This document shows positions 60,216-64,000 of a stretch of 64,000 nucleotides of DNA, piece by piece. A model generated the notes under the pieces. That model did no database searches and was not told the origin of the DNA. It saw nothing but the letters and a program-made list of their open reading frames with translations. Source of the DNA: JAFAGO01 sp031987605 (GTDB lineage: Bacteria > Bacteroidota > Bacteroidia > Flavobacteriales > Weeksellaceae); contig DALZZF010000007.1 in assembly GCA_031987605.1 (NCBI GenBank), positions 1 through 64,000 on the forward strand, in the 5' to 3' direction. Position 1 is the first letter of the stretch, and every line of letters starts with the position of its first letter. A program made the position numbers and the translations under genes.

Positions 60216-60993
60216 ATTTCTATTTTTCATACTAATGCTTGCATTCCAGCCAATTTCGGCACAGGAAGAGGAATTTCCGCCGGTAATTGTAGATACGGTC
60301 TGGAATCAAAATAATGATGAACATCTGTTACCGCTGGATTCTATTCTGAAACACGATATTGAAACCCGAAATACCCATTACCCGAAAAAAATAGATCCCA
60401 AATTCAGGGAAAAATATCAGGGTGATGATTTTAATTATACCACCGTTAAACCAAAAGAATCGCTTTTTGCAAAAATTTATCGTCAGATTCAGAAGATATT
60501 GGAATCCATTTTTGGTGAAATGGATCCGTTGAAAGCCGACAGAATTACCTCAACCATTTTCAGAATCCTTGCTATTTTGCTGGGAGCCACAGTTCTTTAT
60601 TTTCTGATTCGATTTCTCATGTCGAAAGACGGCAATTTCTTTTTTGGAAAGAAAAATAAAAAGCTCAACATCCAAAGTGGTGATTTGCACGAAAACATTC
60701 ACGAAATCAACTTCCCGTCAAGCATTTTGGAGTTCGAACGGAATAAAGATTACCGCTCTGCAATCCGCTACCATTTTCTCTACCTTCTGAAAAAACTTTC
60801 GGATAAAAAGCTCATCCAATGGAATCCCGAAAAAACCAACCGCGATTATTCGCATGAGTTGAAAGATTCCAGACTAAAAGCGCAGTACGAAAAACTGGCT
60901 TATATTTTTGATAATGTATGGTATGGTGAATTTAAAGTGAACGAAACGGAATATCATCATTTCGCCGATCAGTTTCAAAAATCAGGATTTTAA
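60205..60993 (+). CDS. DUF4129 domain protein
   Basis: A 262-residue protein with signal peptide (MKGKFLFFILMLAFQPIS), a periplasmic part (about 20-105), one span (about 112-135) and a cytoplasmic DUF4129 domain (DYRSAIRYHFLYLLKKLSDK, WYGEFKVNETEYHHFADQF). DUF4129 proteins accompany MoxR ATPases and transglutaminase-like genes. The upstream ATG (60187) lies inside the previous gene; 60205 gives a proper signal peptide. Confidence 0.82.
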   Translation: MKGKFLFFILMLAFQPISAQEEEFPPVIVDTVWNQNNDEHLLPLDSILKHDIETRNTHYPKKIDPKFREKYQGDDFNYTTVKPKESLFAKIYRQIQKILESIFGEMDPLKADRITSTIFRILAILLGATVLYFLIRFLMSKDGNFFFGKKNKKLNIQSGDLHENIHEINFPSSILEFERNKDYRSAIRYHFLYLLKKLSDKKLIQWNPEKTNRDYSHELKDSRLKAQYEKLAYIFDNVWYGEFKVNETEYHHFADQFQKSGF

Positions 60994-61002
60994 CGAAAAC
61001 GT

Positions 61003-62166
61003 ATGAACAGAACCTTACAATTATACCTGATTATTTTCGTCGTGATAATGGCGCTTTTGGCTGTTCTGCAGTTTTCAAAAACACAACGGACGGATTGGCG
61101 AAAAAATTTCGATCCTAACGAAAAATCGCCTTTCGGACTTTTTATTTTCGCTCAGGAAGCGCCCAAACTTTTAAGCCCTCAGCTTCGTAAAATTGACCGC
61201 TCTCCGTATGAATATTTCAGTGATAAAAAGAATTCTGCCACACGAAACATTCTTATGATCGAGAAAGTTCCGGATCCGGAATCAGCCGCAAAAATCTTGA
61301 ATGAAGTAAAAAAAGGTTCCGATTTTATGCTTATTTCCACTCAGATTTACGGATCAATTATTGACTCTCTGGAAATCGGACAAGTGCAATCTGTTAATTT
61401 TGAAGAAGAAAATACCTTAAAACTCACCGATGTTACATTTCAAAATGATTCCTTAAATCTTACCAAATTTCCGGGAAGAAATGGTTTCAAAATGATCGGG
61501 AAAGACGTTCAGATTCTCGGAACCACCAACTGGAAAAACAAATCTTTCGGGACCAACTTTATAAAAATAAAATATGGAAAAGGCAATTTATATTTTCACA
61601 CCGAACCACTTTTCCTCACCAATTATTACCTTTTAAAAAGCGGAAACGAAAAGTATGCGGAAGATGTTTTTTCCTATCTTCCGGAAAGACAGACTATTTG
61701 GTTCAAAGACGGCAATACCATCCAATCCGGGAATATTCTTCGTTTTGTTTTTGCCAATCCTCCTTTAAAATATGCTTGGTGGACGCTGATTGCCGGAATC
61801 TTGCTATTCATTTTTTTCAATGCAAAACGGAAACAGCGCATCATTCCCATTATTGAACCTTTAAAAAACAAATCTTTAGAATTTGTAAAAAGCATCGGAA
61901 ACCTATATCTTCAGGAAGGTGATTTTCACGATATGATGGCGAAAAAAGCACAATATTTCCTGTATAAAGTGCGGCTGGATTTTTTGATTGACACCCAAAA
62001 TCCCGATGAAGAATTTGCCAAAAAATTACAACTGAAAACCGGAAAAGATATTGCCAAAATCAATGAAGCCATCAGTTTAATCAAAAAAGGAACAGATCCT
62101 TATGCCAATGTAACCAAAGAAGATCTGGTGCGGATGAATTTCCTGCTCGATGATCTTTTAAAATAA
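61003..62166 (+). CDS. DUF4350 domain protein
   Basis: A 387-residue protein with an N-terminal anchor (about 5-24), a DUF4350 domain (about 36-230; FDPNEKSPFGLFIFAQE, GKGNLYFHTEPLFLTNYYL), a second span (about 253-272) and a cytoplasmic helical tail. Family members resemble ThuA/glutamine amidotransferase-like folds without known activity and occur with MoxR. Nine bases after the DUF4129 gene. Confidence 0.8.
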   Translation: MNRTLQLYLIIFVVIMALLAVLQFSKTQRTDWRKNFDPNEKSPFGLFIFAQEAPKLLSPQLRKIDRSPYEYFSDKKNSATRNILMIEKVPDPESAAKILNEVKKGSDFMLISTQIYGSIIDSLEIGQVQSVNFEEENTLKLTDVTFQNDSLNLTKFPGRNGFKMIGKDVQILGTTNWKNKSFGTNFIKIKYGKGNLYFHTEPLFLTNYYLLKSGNEKYAEDVFSYLPERQTIWFKDGNTIQSGNILRFVFANPPLKYAWWTLIAGILLFIFFNAKRKQRIIPIIEPLKNKSLEFVKSIGNLYLQEGDFHDMMAKKAQYFLYKVRLDFLIDTQNPDEEFAKKLQLKTGKDIAKINEAISLIKKGTDPYANVTKEDLVRMNFLLDDLLK

Positions 62167-62214
62167 CGAAGAGAATGTTTAAATTTAAAACTGATTTCAG
62201 AAAAAAAATAGTGT

Positions 62215-63237
62215 ATGGAAAACTTTGAACCTCAAAATCCCGAATCCCAATATACCGCACAAAATCCGCCACAGTTCCAGTCCAGACTGGATTTAACGGA
62301 ACTCCGCGACAGTTTTGAACGCGTAAAAACCGAAATCGGAAAAGTAATCGTAGGACAGGAAAAAATGATCGAACATCTTCTGGCTGCATTGCTTTCCAAT
62401 GGACACGTTCTGATTGAAGGTGTTCCGGGAGTTGCTAAAACCATTACTGCCAAACTCCTCGCAAAAACGATTGATGTGGGGTTCAGCAGAATTCAGTTTA
62501 CACCGGATTTAATGCCTTCCGATATTTTGGGAACAGCGGTTTTCAATGTGAAAACTTCTGAATTTGAATTTAAAAAAGGACCTATTTTCTCCAATTTTAT
62601 CCTGATTGATGAAATCAACAGAGCACCTGCAAAAACCCAAGCCGCACTTTTTGAAGTCATGGAAGAACGCCAGATCACAATGGACGGGCACCGCTACGAA
62701 ATGCAGGAACCGTTTTTGGTGGTCGCCACTCAGAATCCCATTGAGCATGAAGGAACCTATCGCCTTCCGGAAGCGCAACTCGACCGTTTTCTTTTCAAAA
62801 TAGAAGTCGGGTATCCTAATCTTCAAAACGAAATTGAAATCATCAAAAACCAACACCAGAATAAATCAGAAGATAAAACCGATGTGGTACAACAAGTGAT
62901 TTCCGGAAACCAGTTGAAGAAATACCAGAATTTGGTAAAAGAAATCATCATCGAACAAAATCTTATCGAATATATTGCGAAAATCATCGTGAATACACGC
63001 GAAAATCAGTTCCTTTATTTGGGCGCTTCTCCTCGTGCGAGTTTGGCTTTATTAACCGCTTCAAAAGCATTTGCCGCTCTTCGCGGAAGAGATTTTGTAA
63101 CACCGGAAGATATTAAAGAATCCAGTTATGCTGTGCTTCGGCACCGAATCGTTGTTTCCCCGGAACGCGAAATGGAAGGCTTAACCGCCGATGAAATTAT
63201 TCATCAGATTTTGGAAAGCATTGAAATTCCGAGATAA
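62215..63237 (+). CDS. MoxR family AAA+ ATPase
   Basis: A 340-residue cytoplasmic AAA+ ATPase of the MoxR family, thought to act as a chaperone that matures or activates partners with vWA domains. Walker A is GVPGVAKTITAKLL (about 66-79), Walker B LIDEINRAPAKTQAALFEVM (about 131-150) and sensor ATQNPIEHEGTYRLPEAQLD (about 170-189), including the typical EAQLDRF. Followed by DUF58, its usual partner. Variant SVAKT-type P-loop (VAKT) is normal in MoxR. Confidence 0.93.
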   Translation: MENFEPQNPESQYTAQNPPQFQSRLDLTELRDSFERVKTEIGKVIVGQEKMIEHLLAALLSNGHVLIEGVPGVAKTITAKLLAKTIDVGFSRIQFTPDLMPSDILGTAVFNVKTSEFEFKKGPIFSNFILIDEINRAPAKTQAALFEVMEERQITMDGHRYEMQEPFLVVATQNPIEHEGTYRLPEAQLDRFLFKIEVGYPNLQNEIEIIKNQHQNKSEDKTDVVQQVISGNQLKKYQNLVKEIIIEQNLIEYIAKIIVNTRENQFLYLGASPRASLALLTASKAFAALRGRDFVTPEDIKESSYAVLRHRIVVSPEREMEGLTADEIIHQILESIEIPR

Positions 63238-63254
63238 TAAAATTCCAAAAAAAT

Positions 63255-64000
63255 TTGAAAAATTTATACATCAATACCCGATTTTTCTATCTGCTTTTTG
63301 CAGTTGGATTCCTGTATATTCTGGCATTCTTTTTCCCGATTATAGGGCTTGCTCATGGCGTATTGATCGTTTCTGTACTTCTGCTGCTTCTGGACATATT
63401 CTTAATTTTTATCCAGAAAAATGCAATTCAGGCACAAAGAATTCTACCCGAAAAACTTTCCAACGGAGACCAAAATTCCGTAAAAGTGGATATTAAAAAC
63501 AATTACTTTTTTCCTATTAATGTGAAAGTGATTGATGAAATTCCGTTTCAGTTTCAGAAAAGAGATTTCTTCATCAAAAAGACAATAAAATCCGGTAAAA
63601 ATATCTTCTTTCAATATGTGCTTGAGCCGAAAGAAAGAGGGGAATTCAATTTCGGAAATCTCAATATTTATGCGAGTTCACCTTTAAATTTAGTGGCAAA
63701 AAGATTTCGTTTTCAAAAGGATGAAACACTGCCTTGCTACCCTTCTTTTATTCATCTTCGAAAGTATGAACTGATGGCGCTGCAAAATGAATTTCTTTTA
63801 GGTGGAATAAAAAAAATCCGCAAACTCGGTCATACCATGGAATTTGAGCAAATTCGGGAATATGTGCAGGGAGATGATATCCGAACACTCAACTGGAAAG
63901 CGACTTCCAAACAAAATAAACTCATGGTGAACCAGTATCAGGATGAAAAATCGCAGCGGATTTATATGCTCATCGATAAAGGGCGCACGATGCAGATGCC
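63255..64000 (+). CDS. DUF58 domain protein (partial at window end)
   Basis: The gene begins 18 bases after moxR with a TTG start (KNLYINTRFFYLLFAVG after the initiator). It has two membrane spans (about 9-55), then a beta domain and the start of the DUF58 region (GDDIRTLNWKATSKQNKLMV at about 211-230) before running off the window. DUF58 proteins have a vWA-like fold and are partners of MoxR ATPases. At least 248 residues are present. Confidence 0.9.
   Translation, partial: MKNLYINTRFFYLLFAVGFLYILAFFFPIIGLAHGVLIVSVLLLLLDIFLIFIQKNAIQAQRILPEKLSNGDQNSVKVDIKNNYFFPINVKVIDEIPFQFQKRDFFIKKTIKSGKNIFFQYVLEPKERGEFNFGNLNIYASSPLNLVAKRFRFQKDETLPCYPSFIHLRKYELMALQNEFLLGGIKKIRKLGHTMEFEQIREYVQGDDIRTLNWKATSKQNKLMVNQYQDEKSQRIYMLIDKGRTMQM

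Overview
The window comes from a low-GC member of the Bacteroidota, most likely a Flavobacteriia of the Chryseobacterium/Weeksellaceae type. The evidence is TAnnTTTG-type promoters, a C-terminal T9SS sorting domain, the bacillithiol enzyme BshA, a split cobalamin-dependent methionine synthase, a tmRNA tag reading GNEEYALAA, and many lipoproteins and beta-barrel proteins with Flavobacterial signatures. Most of the window is ordinary chromosome in short operons.

Layout: 0.1-4.4 kb holds a glycosyltransferase, a GH92 alpha-mannosidase and a DeoD-type nucleoside phosphorylase. About 4.4-8.9 kb is the unusual part. Two promoter / small-ORF / terminator units lead into an array of at least ten divergent tRNA-like genes (5156-6094). 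Then come a YkuK-type RNase H-fold protein, a HIRAN-domain protein, a second more scrambled tRNA-like block (7088-7410), a 35-codon ORF and a slipin (SPFH/band-7) protein, closed by a terminator at 8850-8880. From 8.9 to 21.6 kb are cell-envelope and housekeeping genes (NagZ-like GH3, BshA, NlpE/META lipoprotein, SIMPL, paired CarboxypepD_reg proteins) plus ssrA (tmRNA). From 21.6 to 31.9 kb is a complete methionine pathway on the minus strand (metX, hom, metZ, split metH, metF) behind a SAM-I riboswitch, with a REP-associated transposase and its palindromic repeats lying between the two metH genes. From 32 to 48 kb are a SLC13 transporter, GH63-like glucosidase, OsmC, GH20 hexosaminidase, DUF4197, CtlX, a TonB-dependent-type outer-membrane barrel, a T9SS cargo protein and a TPR/HTH regulator. 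From 48 to 57.5 kb are D-lactate dehydrogenase, nadD, recJ, an ABC-F protein, smpB, an OmpA-type porin and YebC. From 57.5 kb to the end is the RDD / SpoIIM / membrane protein / DUF4129 / DUF4350 / MoxR / DUF58 cluster, cut off inside DUF58.

The most interesting signal is the tRNA-like island. Its anticodon stem-loops are well kept (His GUG, Arg UCG, Lys UUU, Asp GUC, Cys GCA, Tyr GUA, Leu UAG, Leu UAA, Gln UUG, Phe GAA, Asn GUU). The bodies depart from working tRNAs: both Leu-like genes have lost the long variable arm, the Tyr-like gene has about 51 extra bases in its T-loop, and the His-like gene lacks G-1 and most of its T-stem. In the second block two tRNAs are laid out 3' half first, 5' half second, with acceptor stems that pair only in this circularly permuted order. 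Slipins and related proteins are known from RNA-repair neighbourhoods. I infer that the island makes non-translating tRNA mimics, for example substrates or decoys for anticodon nucleases and repair enzymes. The structure is read directly from the sequence; the function is a hypothesis.
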